A stretch of DNA of 53,024 nucleotides, taken from an uncultured Collinsella sp. (GTDB lineage Bacteria > Actinomycetota > Coriobacteriia > Coriobacteriales > Coriobacteriaceae). How positions within the stretch are numbered: the stretch's first letter is position 1; every line of letters starts with the position of its first letter. Below are positions 1 to 8,528 of the stretch, one piece after another. The stretch lies in assembly GCA_902489665.1 (NCBI GenBank), contig CABUAT010000013.1:1-53024 (forward strand). Direction: 5' to 3'. Position numbers and translations under genes: made by a program. Below the pieces are notes generated by a model. That model was not told where the DNA came from. It saw only the letters and a program-made list of their open reading frames with translations, and made no database searches.

Positions 1-113
1 AACTGCGGGAATGGCCTATTTGCTCAATGTGTTCGGCTGAGATCGGAAATCAACCAACCGCTTTCGATTCGCGCCCGTTGTATAGGTCGGTTATCTATGA
101 GAGGCAAATGTGC

Positions 114-1076
114 TTAGTTGCCCGATGCCGTGCCTTGGCTCGAGTTGTCAGATGCCGTGCCGGACGCGGTTCCGCTCGAGCTGTTCGAGCTGTTGGTGTT
201 GTTGCTGTCTGCTGTGCCCGTTCCCGAAGTGGTGTCGCTCGTCTGGCCGCCCGTGCTCGGCTGCGAACCGCCAGTCGTTTGGCTTGAGTCGGTCGTGCCG
301 GACGGCGTGCTGCTGTTGGCCGTAGAGGAATCGGTGCCCTGCGATTGGTTTTGGGTGTTCGAGGACGAATTGGCAGAGGTAGAACTGTCTTGCGTATCGT
401 CCGTCTGCGCCTGCTGATCCTGCGACTGGGTGTTGCCATTTGCATCGCTCTCGGTCGTGCGCGACGAAAGGATTGGCTCGGGGCGCTCGCCCAGACCCTC
501 ACCGGCGGTGGTTATAAGGATGGCGCCGGTGCAGGCGATGACCGCGACGATGGCGATGGCGATCGAGAAGACGATGACCTTCTTTTGCGTCTGGCTGCGC
601 TCTGCCGCGGCCTTGGCGCGCAGGCTGTTAGGGGCGACGCGCGCCGTGGTCGTACGCCCCGCAACCTGGCGCATCTCCTGCGTAGTCGCGGCGCCGCCCA
701 GGTGCTCCTCGGCATTAAGCTCAACGGGCTCATAGGCGCCGGCGGGGTAGTCGACGTCGGCGTGCGTACCTTTGAGGGCTTTGGCGCTGGCAGAGATAAA
801 GTGGCGGTAGACCTGCGAGGACACAACGGTGATGACCGAGCTCACGGCGGCACCAATTACTGAACCAGCGATACCAATCTTGGAGGCAAGCGCTACGCTC
901 GTGGCAGCAGCTGCGGCGCCGGCGATGATCTGGGGAATGGAAATGTCATCGAACAGGCCCTTTTTGGGCGCGATGGCCATGGTCTGTCCGATGGAATGGT
1001 TCTCGTGCACGCCGTTGTTGAGCGATGCCGGCGTCATGACGCGCGTGCGCGGCGCGTCGGTGTACTTGGTTGTCAA
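114..1076 (-). CDS. Membrane protein with long Ser/Thr/Asn-rich tail
   Basis: Function unknown. The predicted 320-residue protein has an Ala/Gly-rich hydrophobic stretch near the N-terminus (after DISIPQIIAG), a soluble middle part, one clear transmembrane helix (KKVIVFSIAIAIVAVIACTG) preceded by basic residues, and about 120 C-terminal residues made almost only of Ser, Thr, Asn, Gln and Gly, probably an exposed disordered stalk. I chose a TTG start at 1076 because a GGAGGA box lies about 6 bases upstream; an ATG-started frame extends to 1172 but has no such site. It is monocistronic and divergent from the NAD synthetase gene. The tail is low-complexity, so its annotation rests on composition only. 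Confidence 0.7.
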   Translation of the reverse strand: MTTKYTDAPRTRVMTPASLNNGVHENHSIGQTMAIAPKKGLFDDISIPQIIAGAAAAATSVALASKIGIAGSVIGAAVSSVITVVSSQVYRHFISASAKALKGTHADVDYPAGAYEPVELNAEEHLGGAATTQEMRQVAGRTTTARVAPNSLRAKAAAERSQTQKKVIVFSIAIAIVAVIACTGAILITTAGEGLGERPEPILSSRTTESDANGNTQSQDQQAQTDDTQDSSTSANSSSNTQNQSQGTDSSTANSSTPSGTTDSSQTTGGSQPSTGGQTSDTTSGTGTADSNNTNSSNSSSGTASGTASDNSSQGTASGN

Positions 1077-1279
1077 ACGGGGTCCTCCCGGTGTAAATCT
1101 GCTTCGTTTCGTGTAGCCATCAGGGTACCCACCAGATGTGAATCGTACGTGACATTTAACAGATACCATCAACTCATCAATTGCTCACCAAGTTGGTGGG
1201 ATGCGGTTACACCCGGCGGTTGAACTACAATAGGACTTGCTAATTGTTGTGAATGGCGTCTACGCACGGGAGCATTCTT

Positions 1280-3259
1280 ATGAATCTTCACCTTTCTCAG
1301 TCTGATGGCTTTTTGCGTGTGGCGGCGGCGTCGCCGCGGATTCGCGTGGCCGATGTCGAGGGCAATGCCGAGGTTGCGCTGGCGGCTGTTCGCGAGGCTG
1401 CCGAGCGCGGCGTTCGCGCGCTGGTGCTGCCCGAGCTCAACTTGTGCGGCTATACCGCGGCCGATCTGTTCCATAATCGCACGCTGCTGCATGCCTGCGA
1501 GGCTGCTCTGGTGCATATCCTCGATGAGACTCGTGAGCTGCCGATCGTCTTTACCGTTGGCTTGCCCGTTGCGGTGGCTGAAAACATCTACAACTGCGCG
1601 GCCGTGTGCTGTGCGGGCGAGCTTTTGGGCCTCACGGCCAAGAAGTATCTGCCCAACTATGGCGAGTTCTATGAGCGTCGCTGGTTTGCTCCGGCGCCTG
1701 CGGATCCCGTGTGGGTTGAATTTGCCGGTCAGGGTCCGGTTCCGCTGGGTTCGGGGCTTATCTACCGTTGCTGTGATGAGGGTGCCGAGGATATGGTGCT
1801 GGGCGTTGAGGTCTGTGAGGACCTGTGGGTGCCGGCGCCGCCTTCGACCGAGATGGCGCTTGCCGGTGCGACGGTGATTCTCAACCCGTCGGCTTCGGAC
1901 GAAATCATCGGTAAGGCAGACTATCGCCGCAGCCTCATCTCTAACCAGAGCGCACGCCTGTACTGCGCCTATGCCTATGCGGACGCGAGCGAGGGCGAGT
2001 CCACGACCGACATGGTTTTTGCGGGCGAGAACCTCGTCTACGAAAACGGCTCCAAGCTCGCCGCGACCAAACTGCTTACCTGCGACATGGCCATCGCCGA
2101 CGTTGACCTTGACCGCCTGGTTGCCGAACGCCGTCGCTCGACGACGTGGGCGCGTACCGACGATGCTCCGGAGGCCACGACCGTTGAGTTTTCGTTTGAG
2201 GGCGTGCTGGCCGAAGAACCTGTCCTGCGCGATGCCTGCGATATCGACCGCGTTTTCCCGCGCGCGCCCTTTGTGCCGGCCGACCACGGCGACTTGGCCG
2301 AGCGCTGCGAGACGATCCTCGATCTACAAACCGCGGGCCTCAAGACCCGCCTTGCCCATACGGGCACCAAGGCGGCCGTCATCGGCCTTTCGGGCGGTCT
2401 CGATTCCACGCTGGCGCTACTTGTGACCGTGCGTGCGTTCGATGCCTTGGGCCTGCCGCGCACCGGTATCACGGCCGTGTCCATGCCCGGCTTTGGCACG
2501 ACGCACCGCACTAAGTCCAATGCCGAGTCGCTCGCTCGTGACTTGGGTGTGAGCTTCCGCGAGGTCTCAATCCATGCTGCCGTGGAACAGCACTTTAAGG
2601 ATATCGAGCATGATCCGGCCGTGCAGGATGTGACCTACGAGAACAGCCAGGCGCGCGAGCGTACGCAGATTCTGATGGATCTGGCCAACCAGGCTGGCGG
2701 TTTTGTCATTGGCACGGGCGACCTGTCGGAGCTGGCACTCGGCTGGGCTACCTATAACGGCGACCACATGAGCATGTACGCCGTCAACGCGAGCGTGCCC
2801 AAGACGCTTGTGCGCCATCTGGTGCGCTATGCCGCCGATGTCTTTGGCGGGCGCATTGCCGAGGTCTTGCTCGATATCCTCGATACGCCGGTGTCCCCCG
2901 AGCTTCTGCCGCCCACGGGCGACGGCGAGATTGCGCAGAAGACCGAGGATTTGGTGGGCCCGTACGAGTTGCACGACTACTTCCTCTACTACCTGCTGCG
3001 TTTTGGCTTTGAGCCGGGCAAGATCTACCGCATGGCGCTCAAGAGCTTCGAGGGCGTCTACGACGCCAAGACCGTCCACATGTGGCTACGTACGTTCTAC
3101 CGTCGCTTCTTTGCCCAGCAGTTTAAGCGCAGCTGCCTGCCCGATGGTCCCAAGGTGGGCTCGGTGACGCTCAGCCCGCGCGGCGATTGGCGTATGCCGA
3201 GTGACGCTAGCTCGCGTCTGTGGCTTGCGCAGATCGACGCGCTCAATCCAGTTTACTAA
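1280..3259 (+). CDS. nadE: Glutamine-dependent NAD(+) synthetase
   Basis: Makes NAD from nicotinate adenine dinucleotide, ATP and glutamine in the cytosol. The N-terminal nitrilase-type glutaminase domain (about residues 10-300) shows the expected Glu (LPELNLCGY), Lys (KKYLPNYGEFYE) and nucleophilic Cys (VEVCEDLWVP). The C-terminal synthetase domain carries the ATP-pyrophosphatase P-loop SGGLDST and the GTGDLSELALGW segment. Length, 659 residues, matches the two-domain form. The start at 1280 is preceded by GGGAG at a spacing of about 7; an upstream in-frame ATG at 1253 lacks this. Followed by a strong terminator, so it is probably transcribed alone. Confidence 0.95.
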   Translation: MNLHLSQSDGFLRVAAASPRIRVADVEGNAEVALAAVREAAERGVRALVLPELNLCGYTAADLFHNRTLLHACEAALVHILDETRELPIVFTVGLPVAVAENIYNCAAVCCAGELLGLTAKKYLPNYGEFYERRWFAPAPADPVWVEFAGQGPVPLGSGLIYRCCDEGAEDMVLGVEVCEDLWVPAPPSTEMALAGATVILNPSASDEIIGKADYRRSLISNQSARLYCAYAYADASEGESTTDMVFAGENLVYENGSKLAATKLLTCDMAIADVDLDRLVAERRRSTTWARTDDAPEATTVEFSFEGVLAEEPVLRDACDIDRVFPRAPFVPADHGDLAERCETILDLQTAGLKTRLAHTGTKAAVIGLSGGLDSTLALLVTVRAFDALGLPRTGITAVSMPGFGTTHRTKSNAESLARDLGVSFREVSIHAAVEQHFKDIEHDPAVQDVTYENSQARERTQILMDLANQAGGFVIGTGDLSELALGWATYNGDHMSMYAVNASVPKTLVRHLVRYAADVFGGRIAEVLLDILDTPVSPELLPPTGDGEIAQKTEDLVGPYELHDYFLYYLLRFGFEPGKIYRMALKSFEGVYDAKTVHMWLRTFYRRFFAQQFKRSCLPDGPKVGSVTLSPRGDWRMPSDASSRLWLAQIDALNPVY

Positions 3260-3327
3260 GGTTGGCTAAATTGAACCAATACGGGGGTTGCAAGCGTTAC
3301 ACTTTTGCAATCTGATGGCCCGTATCG

Positions 3328-3359
3328 CGCGGCGCTCTTGTCGGAGCGCCGCGTTTTTT
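3328..3359 (+). terminator. Rho-independent terminator after nadE
   Basis: A 10-bp GC-rich stem (CGCGGCGCTC pairing with GAGCGCCGCG) with a 6-base loop is followed at once by TTTTTT. It lies 68 bases after the nadE stop and just ahead of the ribosome-binding site of the next gene, separating the two units or attenuating read-through. Confidence 0.85.
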
Positions 3360-3377
3360 ATATCGAAAGGTGGCACC

Positions 3378-4541
3378 ATGCAGGCATCGCAGCGTCTCGA
3401 CCGCTTTGGCGCGGAGGTCTTCGCCTCGCTCAACAACAAGCTTCTCGCGCTGAAGGCTCAGGGCAAGACCATTTATAACATGAGCGTGGGCACGCCCGAC
3501 TTTAAGCCGTACGACCACGTGGCCGAGGCACTCACGCAAGCAGCCCAAGATCCCGAGATGTGGAAGTATGCCCTGCGCGACCTGCCCGAACTCAAGCAGG
3601 CCGTGTGCGATTACTACGAGCGCCGCTTTGGCGTTTCGGGCATCACGCCGTCCATGGTGCAGTCGTGCAACGGCACGCAGGAGGGCGTGGGCCATTTGGG
3701 CCTGGCCCTGCTCGATCCGGGTGACACCATTCTGGTTCCCGATCCGTGCTACCCGGTCTTTGAGGCGGGCGCCAAGATCGCCGATGCCAAGCTCGAATAC
3801 TATCCGCTGGTTGCCGAGCATAATTACCTGCCCTATGTGGCGGGTATCGATCCCGAGGTGGCCGACCGTGCCAAGTATATGATCGTGTCGCTGCCCGCGA
3901 ACCCGGTCGGCTCGGTGGGCACGCCCGAGGTCTACGAGGAGATCATCGCTTTTGCCCGCGAGCACGACCTGCTCATCGTCCATGACAACGCGTACTCCGA
4001 CATCGTGTTCGACGGCGAGCCGGGCGGAAGCTTTTTGCAGTACCCTGGCGCGCTCGAGGTGGGCGTGGAATTCTTCTCGCTCTCCAAGTCGTTTAACGTC
4101 ACCGGTGCGCGTATCGGCTTTTTGGTCGGCCGCGAGGACGTGGTCTCCGCCTTTGCCAAGCTGCGCAGCCAGATCGACTTTGGTATGTTCTTCCCGATTC
4201 AGAAGGCCGCCATCGCCTGCCTGAACGGTCCGCGCGATGAGGTCGAGGCGCAGCGTCTGAAGTACCAGGAGCGCCGCGATACCCTGTGCGACGGTCTTGA
4301 GGGCCTGGGCTGGGAGCGTCCCAACGCGCATGGCTCTATGTTTGTGTGGGCCAAGCTTCCCGGTGGTCGCACCGATTCCATGGCGTTTTGCGAGGAGCTC
4401 ATGGAGAAGGCCGGCGTTGTGGTGACGCCGGGCGCGAGCTTTGGCCCTTCGGGGGAGGGGCACGTGCGTATGGCACTGGTCCTGCCGCCCGATCAGATCG
4501 CTTTGGCTGTCGAGGCCATTCGCGAGGCGGGCCTGTATTAG
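3378..4541 (+). CDS. PLP-dependent class I/II aminotransferase
   Basis: Fold-type I aminotransferase of 387 residues, cytosolic. Visible family features are the substrate-binding N-terminus (YNMSVGTPDFKPYD), the SANPVG-like segment (SLPANPVGSVG), the Asp/Tyr pair that holds the cofactor (HDNAYSDIVFDG) and the PLP lysine in SLSKSFNVTGARIGFL. It resembles the LL-diaminopimelate, alanine and aspartate aminotransferase group. Because this window encodes the acetylase branch of lysine synthesis but no labelled N-acetyl-diaminopimelate aminotransferase, this gene is one candidate for that step; this is inference only. The start at 3378 follows GAAAGGTGG. The substrate cannot be fixed from sequence by eye. 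Confidence 0.85.
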   Translation: MQASQRLDRFGAEVFASLNNKLLALKAQGKTIYNMSVGTPDFKPYDHVAEALTQAAQDPEMWKYALRDLPELKQAVCDYYERRFGVSGITPSMVQSCNGTQEGVGHLGLALLDPGDTILVPDPCYPVFEAGAKIADAKLEYYPLVAEHNYLPYVAGIDPEVADRAKYMIVSLPANPVGSVGTPEVYEEIIAFAREHDLLIVHDNAYSDIVFDGEPGGSFLQYPGALEVGVEFFSLSKSFNVTGARIGFLVGREDVVSAFAKLRSQIDFGMFFPIQKAAIACLNGPRDEVEAQRLKYQERRDTLCDGLEGLGWERPNAHGSMFVWAKLPGGRTDSMAFCEELMEKAGVVVTPGASFGPSGEGHVRMALVLPPDQIALAVEAIREAGLY

Positions 4542-4684
4542 AAAGGTATTTCGGCTCGTCAATAGCTCGAAACCGATTTCGTGCAGTTATTATACGAATC
4601 CTGCAAACAATTTCGGTAAACGGTCGATTTTTGGCTGCGAATAGGAGCATAATCAAAGTCCCGATTGGATGTATTGGGATTACG

Positions 4685-4717
4685 GCAAGCCGCTCGGGTC
4701 GTTCCCGGGCGGCTTGC
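4685..4717 (+). other. Stable leader hairpin upstream of ldh
   Basis: A 14-bp stem (GCAAGCCGCTCGGG against CCCGGGCGGCTTGC, one G-U pair) with loop TCGTT ends 25 bases before the ldh start codon. No T-run follows, so it is not a typical terminator. It could stabilise the 5' end of the ldh mRNA, or terminate upstream transcription inefficiently. Confidence 0.6.
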
Positions 4718-4742
4718 TTGTGGAGAGAGATGGGAGAAAGTA

Positions 4743-5693
4743 ATGGTTAACGAGAAGAAGGTCGCTATTGTCGGCTGCGGTTTCGTCGGTTCGTCTTCGG
4801 CGTTCGCGCTGATGCAGAGTGGTCTGTTCTCCGAGATGGTTCTCATCGACGTGGACAAGAACCGCGCCGAGGGTGAGGCTCTGGATATCGCGCACGGCAT
4901 GACGTTTGCCGAGCCGATGAAGATCTACGCCGGCGATTATTCCGATGTCGCCGACGCCGCCATGATCGTCGTCACCGCTGGCGCTGCCCAGAAGCCCGGT
5001 GAGACCCGCCTGGACCTGGTCAACAAGAACGTAAACATCTTTAAGTCCATTATCCCCGAGATTAAGAAGTCCGGCTTCGACGGCATTCTGCTAATCGTCT
5101 CCAACCCGGTTGATGTTCTGACCTATGCTGCCATTAAGATGTCCGGCCTGCCCGAGGGCCATGTCATCGGCTCCGGCACCGTGCTCGACACTGGCCGTCT
5201 GCAGCAGATGCTTGGTGCCCACGTTGAGGTTGACCCGCGCGATGTCCAGGCCTATGTCATGGGCGAGCACGGCGACTCCGAGTTTGTCGCTTGGTCCAGC
5301 GCTCAGGTTGCTGGCGTTCCGCTGAACACCTTCTGCGAGCTTCACGGTCATCTGGAGCACGAGGCTGCCGAGAAGCGTATCGCCGAGGACGTCAAGAACT
5401 CCGCCTACACCATCATCGAGAAGAAGCACGCTACCTACTATGGCGTTGCCATGGCCGTCAAGCGCATCTGCACTGCCGTCATGCGCGATGAGCAGACCGT
5501 TCTGCCTGTCTCCTCGCTCATGGTGGGCGAGTATGGCCTGTCCGATCTGGCCATCTCCATGCCGACCGTCGTCGGCCGCGATGGCGTTGTCTGCCGCGTC
5601 CCCGTGCCGCTGAACGATGACGAGCAGCATGAGCTCACCGCCTCCGCAAAGGCCCTCAAGGACATCATCGACAGCGTCGACTTCTCCTGCTAA
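4743..5693 (+). CDS. ldh: L-lactate dehydrogenase
   Basis: Reduces pyruvate to L-lactate with NADH, regenerating NAD during fermentation. The 316-residue protein has the Rossmann motif GCGFVGSS, an acidic residue after beta-2 (LIDVD) for NAD preference, NPVDVLTY, and the catalytic His in GEHGDSEF. The loop sequence GAAQKPGETR has Gln at the specificity position, which points to lactate rather than malate dehydrogenase (malate enzymes have Arg there). The ATG at 4743 is preceded by GGGAGAAAG; longer in-frame starts lack a ribosome-binding site. It is followed by its own terminator. Confidence 0.95.
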   Translation: MVNEKKVAIVGCGFVGSSSAFALMQSGLFSEMVLIDVDKNRAEGEALDIAHGMTFAEPMKIYAGDYSDVADAAMIVVTAGAAQKPGETRLDLVNKNVNIFKSIIPEIKKSGFDGILLIVSNPVDVLTYAAIKMSGLPEGHVIGSGTVLDTGRLQQMLGAHVEVDPRDVQAYVMGEHGDSEFVAWSSAQVAGVPLNTFCELHGHLEHEAAEKRIAEDVKNSAYTIIEKKHATYYGVAMAVKRICTAVMRDEQTVLPVSSLMVGEYGLSDLAISMPTVVGRDGVVCRVPVPLNDDEQHELTASAKALKDIIDSVDFSC

Positions 5694-5726
5694 ATTCGGC
5701 TCGTTTAAGCAACAGGCTACAATGAA

Positions 5727-5760
5727 AGGCGTCCGGGCCACACGGTCCGGGCGCCTTTTT
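5727..5760 (+). terminator. Rho-independent terminator after ldh
   Basis: An inverted repeat (AGGCGTCCGG with CCGGGCGCCT) lies 33 bases after the ldh stop and ends in TTTTT. Confidence 0.85.
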
Positions 5761-5768
5761 GGTGCGAG

Positions 5769-5790
5769 GGGGTCAGGTTACTTTGCACCA
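5769..5790 (+). repeat. GGGG(T/A)CAGGTTACTTTGC repeat, left copy
   Basis: This 22-base sequence recurs in inverted orientation at 6986-7007 with one mismatch, so the two copies frame the DUF2974 gene exactly. Related GGGACAG sequences occur at 21801 and 24419. Sequences of this type are, as I recall, associated with REP-type repeats and their tyrosine transposases, but no transposase is present here. Confidence 0.65.
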
Positions 5791-5820
5791 CCCCAATGCA
5801 CCATAGTTGATGGGAGGGCC

Positions 5821-6981
5821 ATGTCGGATTCGCCTAATTTTTTGACCTATGCCCAGACGGCGTTTGATCCGTTTGAGGAACGGCCGTTCTGCGCGGTGGA
5901 TAGCCTGGTCTTTGCGTGGTTGTCCTATTTGCGTTTGCCGGGTGATATGGCGGAGCTGACGAACTGGCAGGGCCTAGACGTACGCGAGCTGCTGCGCGCC
6001 GAGTGCTACCAAGACATGATTGGCGACCTGTGGGATCCGGAGGGGAGCCGTGCCCTGTTGGAGGCTGTGGCAGCAAGCCCTCGCTACCGTGGCGTTCGTG
6101 TTTGCGGCTATCGAAGCGTGAGTGATGCCGAGACAACGGAGCAGTTTGCGGCCATGACGTTCCGATTTCCGGCGGGGTTTAGCTATCTTGCCTTCCGGGG
6201 GACCGACAGCACGATTGTGGGCTGGAAAGAGGACTTTAACATGGCGTTCCGGTGTCCTGTGCCGGCCCAGGAATCCGCGGCGCGTTATGTGGACGAGGCG
6301 GCGGATGCGATTGACGGGCCGCTTTTGTGCGGAGGTCATTCCAAGGGTGGAAACCTTGCGGTGTACGGTGCGGCGATGTGCTCCGATGTCGCCCGTGAGC
6401 GAATCGAACGGGCGTATTCCCATGATGGTCCGGGCTTCGTCGAGGAGTTTCTGAGCGGCAGCTCCTTTGCCGATCTTTCCAGTCGAATCGACAAGACGCT
6501 ACCTCGGTCGTCGATCTTTGGCATGATGTTCGAGACACAGGAGGACTATGCCATCGTTGAGAGCACCGAGTTCAGCCTGCTGCAGCACAATCCCTTTAGC
6601 TGGGTGGTTGATGGTCGCGACTTCGTGTACTGTGAGCGCCTGTCCGCCGGTGCTCGATACGTTGATGGCTCCATTCGCGAGATGCTGCTTGCAGTGTCAC
6701 CTAGCGAGCGCGAGCGTTTTGTAGATGCGTTGTTCTCCGTGTTTGAGGCTACGGGTGCTGAGCGGTTTGCAGATATCGCTGGGAATCTGCGCGAGAGCCT
6801 GCCCGTGATGCTCCAGGCTGCGCAAGGCTTTGACAAGGATACGCGACGCTTTGTCTCGCAGACTATCGTTGCGATTCTTAAGTGTGCACTTCTGCCCAAA
6901 CGTCCCCAGATCGACATGCCCGCTGCCGGCAAGAGCTTGGCAGAACAGCTCGAGGCTTGGCAGTCCGAGCTCCTGCGCTAG
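5821..6981 (+). CDS. DUF2974 (Mbeg1-like) alpha/beta hydrolase-fold protein
   Basis: A 386-residue cytosolic protein of the DUF2974 family, which looks like lipases but has no assigned reaction. The nucleophile elbow is visible as GGHSKGGNLA (G-x-S-x-G-G), preceded by a FRGTD segment typical of lipase-like oxyanion regions. The ATG at 5821 follows GGGAGGGCC; the reading frame extends further upstream without a better start. The gene is framed by an inverted repeat pair (5769-5790 and 6986-7007), suggesting it may have arrived as a cassette. The family name is from recall of the motif. Confidence 0.8.
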   Translation: MSDSPNFLTYAQTAFDPFEERPFCAVDSLVFAWLSYLRLPGDMAELTNWQGLDVRELLRAECYQDMIGDLWDPEGSRALLEAVAASPRYRGVRVCGYRSVSDAETTEQFAAMTFRFPAGFSYLAFRGTDSTIVGWKEDFNMAFRCPVPAQESAARYVDEAADAIDGPLLCGGHSKGGNLAVYGAAMCSDVARERIERAYSHDGPGFVEEFLSGSSFADLSSRIDKTLPRSSIFGMMFETQEDYAIVESTEFSLLQHNPFSWVVDGRDFVYCERLSAGARYVDGSIREMLLAVSPSERERFVDALFSVFEATGAERFADIAGNLRESLPVMLQAAQGFDKDTRRFVSQTIVAILKCALLPKRPQIDMPAAGKSLAEQLEAWQSELLR

Positions 6982-6985
6982 CTAT

Positions 6986-7007
6986 TGGTGCAAAGTAACC
7001 TGTCCCC
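6986..7007 (-). repeat. GGGGACAGGTTACTTTGC repeat, right copy
   Basis: Inverted partner of 5769-5790, starting 5 bases after the stop of the DUF2974 gene. The flanking bases also make a small hairpin (ATTGGTGCA at 6984-6992 with TGCACCAAT at 7010-7018), so it could double as a transcript end. Confidence 0.65.
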
Positions 7008-7092
7008 GATGCACCAATCTTCGATGCGCCTGGGGCGGGATCGACCGCTATACTGGTTCGTGCCGAAATCGATCTAGAACGGAATGCCGTAT

Positions 7093-8097
7093 ATGAAAAT
7101 CAATCACGCGATTCTGCATATCCTGGACTTTGACTCTGCCGTCAACGTCATGAGTCAACGCGAGCTCGATATCGAGAGCCGCACCGTGCGTAATTTCGTA
7201 ACCACGCACCTGCGGCGCGCTCGTACCTCGGCTGATAACAAGCGTGCCACGTTTGCCGAGAACTCCGCATTCGGCGGCGAGCTCAAGGGCTATTTCTTTG
7301 GTGAGCGTGAGTTCGTGGACCTGTCTCAGCAGATTGCGGAGTTCATCTCTTCCGAACTTACCAAGGCCGAGAAAGCCGAGTCCACTGACGTGCTTGTGGC
7401 GGACTTTGATGACGATGAGGATGCCCGCTGGTTTGCCGTGATGCTGCTGGGCTCCAAGCAGGCTTTTATGCACGAAGTGAGCCGCGAGGAGGGGGAGGTG
7501 CGCAACGACATCGCGCGCCACTACGCCATTCTGCCGAACCCCTCGCAAAAGGTGCCGAGCTATGCCATCGTGCGCGCGAGCACCATGGAGGTCGGCTATG
7601 TGGACAAGAAGCGCAAGATTGCCGGCGAGGACCGTATGCTTATCCCCGATGGCCTGCTTCAGTGCGACACGGGCGTATCGGGCAAGGAGGTCATCGACAC
7701 CGTCACGCGTGTGGTCGAGGAAGTCGCCGAGGAGCACGGTGCCAATACGGCCGTAGCGCTCGCTAAGGTTAAGGCTGCCGTTGCCGAGAAGGTTGAGGAT
7801 GACGAGGAGCTGCCGCCTTGGGATATCGTCGATGAGGTCTTTGAGGACGAGCCGGTCATCAAAGAGAGTGTGCGCGCGGCACTGACCGAGGAGAAGGTTC
7901 CCGAGCGCGTTCCCGTGGAGCGCAAACAGGTCGAGCGCGCGGCCGTGCGCAATCACAAGATCCGTACCGACACGGGTATCGAGATCAGCTTCCCGGCCGA
8001 GATGGGTTCGAACTCCGAGTACATCGAGTTCGTCAATGAGCCCAACGGTCTCATCTCCATCGAGCTCAAGAATATCGGCAGCATCGAGAATCGATAG
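7093..8097 (+). CDS. Nucleoid-associated protein, NdpA/YejK family
   Basis: A 334-residue protein of the 37-kDa nucleoid-associated family (PF04245 by recall). The N-terminus MKINHAILHILD is characteristic, as are the central segments YAILPNPSQKVPSYA and NHKIRTDTGIEISFPAE. Family members bind DNA or associate with the nucleoid, but their cellular role is poorly defined. The middle part (about residues 225-275) is acidic and probably flexible. I prefer the second ATG (7093) to that at 7084, because the GGA at 7081 is too close to the first. It stands alone, upstream of a toxin-antitoxin pair. Confidence 0.8.
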   Translation: MKINHAILHILDFDSAVNVMSQRELDIESRTVRNFVTTHLRRARTSADNKRATFAENSAFGGELKGYFFGEREFVDLSQQIAEFISSELTKAEKAESTDVLVADFDDDEDARWFAVMLLGSKQAFMHEVSREEGEVRNDIARHYAILPNPSQKVPSYAIVRASTMEVGYVDKKRKIAGEDRMLIPDGLLQCDTGVSGKEVIDTVTRVVEEVAEEHGANTAVALAKVKAAVAEKVEDDEELPPWDIVDEVFEDEPVIKESVRAALTEEKVPERVPVERKQVERAAVRNHKIRTDTGIEISFPAEMGSNSEYIEFVNEPNGLISIELKNIGSIENR

Positions 8098-8116
8098 GGC
8101 TTTTTTCGAATAAAAG

Positions 8117-8158
8117 TCTGGATTATATTTTGAAGTATACTTTGAAATATAATCCAGA
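8117..8158 (+). promoter_or_regulatory. Palindromic operator/promoter of toxin-antitoxin pair
   Basis: Perfect 14-bp arms (TCTGGATTATATTT at 8117-8130 and its complement at 8145-8158) enclose a second, smaller palindrome AAGTATACTT. The right arm contains TATAAT (8148-8153), a likely -10 element. It ends 19 bases before the antitoxin start. Autoregulation by an antitoxin or toxin-antitoxin complex binding such a site is usual for these families. Confidence 0.75.
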
Positions 8159-8177
8159 TTATTTTTTGGAGGTCAAA

Positions 8178-8528
8178 ATGTCCCCACTTGTTCTGGAAAA
8201 ACCGGTGTTTACAAAAGACCAGGTTGTTTCGGCTACCGAAGCAAGCAAGTCGTTATCTGCCATTCGTAAACGCGCAAAACGCGCACCACAGTTCATTGCC
8301 GATCATAACGATATCGATACCGTGATTATCGACTATGCCGCCTATGAGGAAATGTACGGTGCGCTGCAGTATCTGCACGAACTTGAGATAAATCGCATCG
8401 CTGCGGATCGAGTCAAGCATGGTCCGCATGAATTTGTTCCGTTTGAGGACGCCCTAACTACCGAGGAGCTCGCGGAGTTTGAATCGATGGATCCGGACGT
8501 GATCCCCGATGAGGATCTTTTCGAATGA
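8178..8528 (+). CDS. Type II antitoxin, RelB/Phd-like
   Basis: A 116-residue protein predicted to neutralise the RelE-like protein encoded next to it and to repress its own promoter. The N-terminal part (VVSATEASKSLSAIRKRAKRAPQFIADHNDIDTVIIDYAAYEEM) looks like a Phd/RelB-type DNA-binding and dimerisation region; the C-terminus is strongly acidic, as expected for the toxin-wrapping tail. The start at 8178 follows GGAGG with spacing 6; an ATG at 8130 lies inside the operator palindrome and is rejected. The stop overlaps the toxin start by 4 bases (ATGA). Confidence 0.8.
   Translation: MSPLVLEKPVFTKDQVVSATEASKSLSAIRKRAKRAPQFIADHNDIDTVIIDYAAYEEMYGALQYLHELEINRIAADRVKHGPHEFVPFEDALTTEELAEFESMDPDVIPDEDLFE

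Noticed and set aside
1..113. Possible gene end or start at the left edge
   Set aside because: Short plus-strand frames run through the Ser/Thr-rich tail of the membrane protein gene and have no support.
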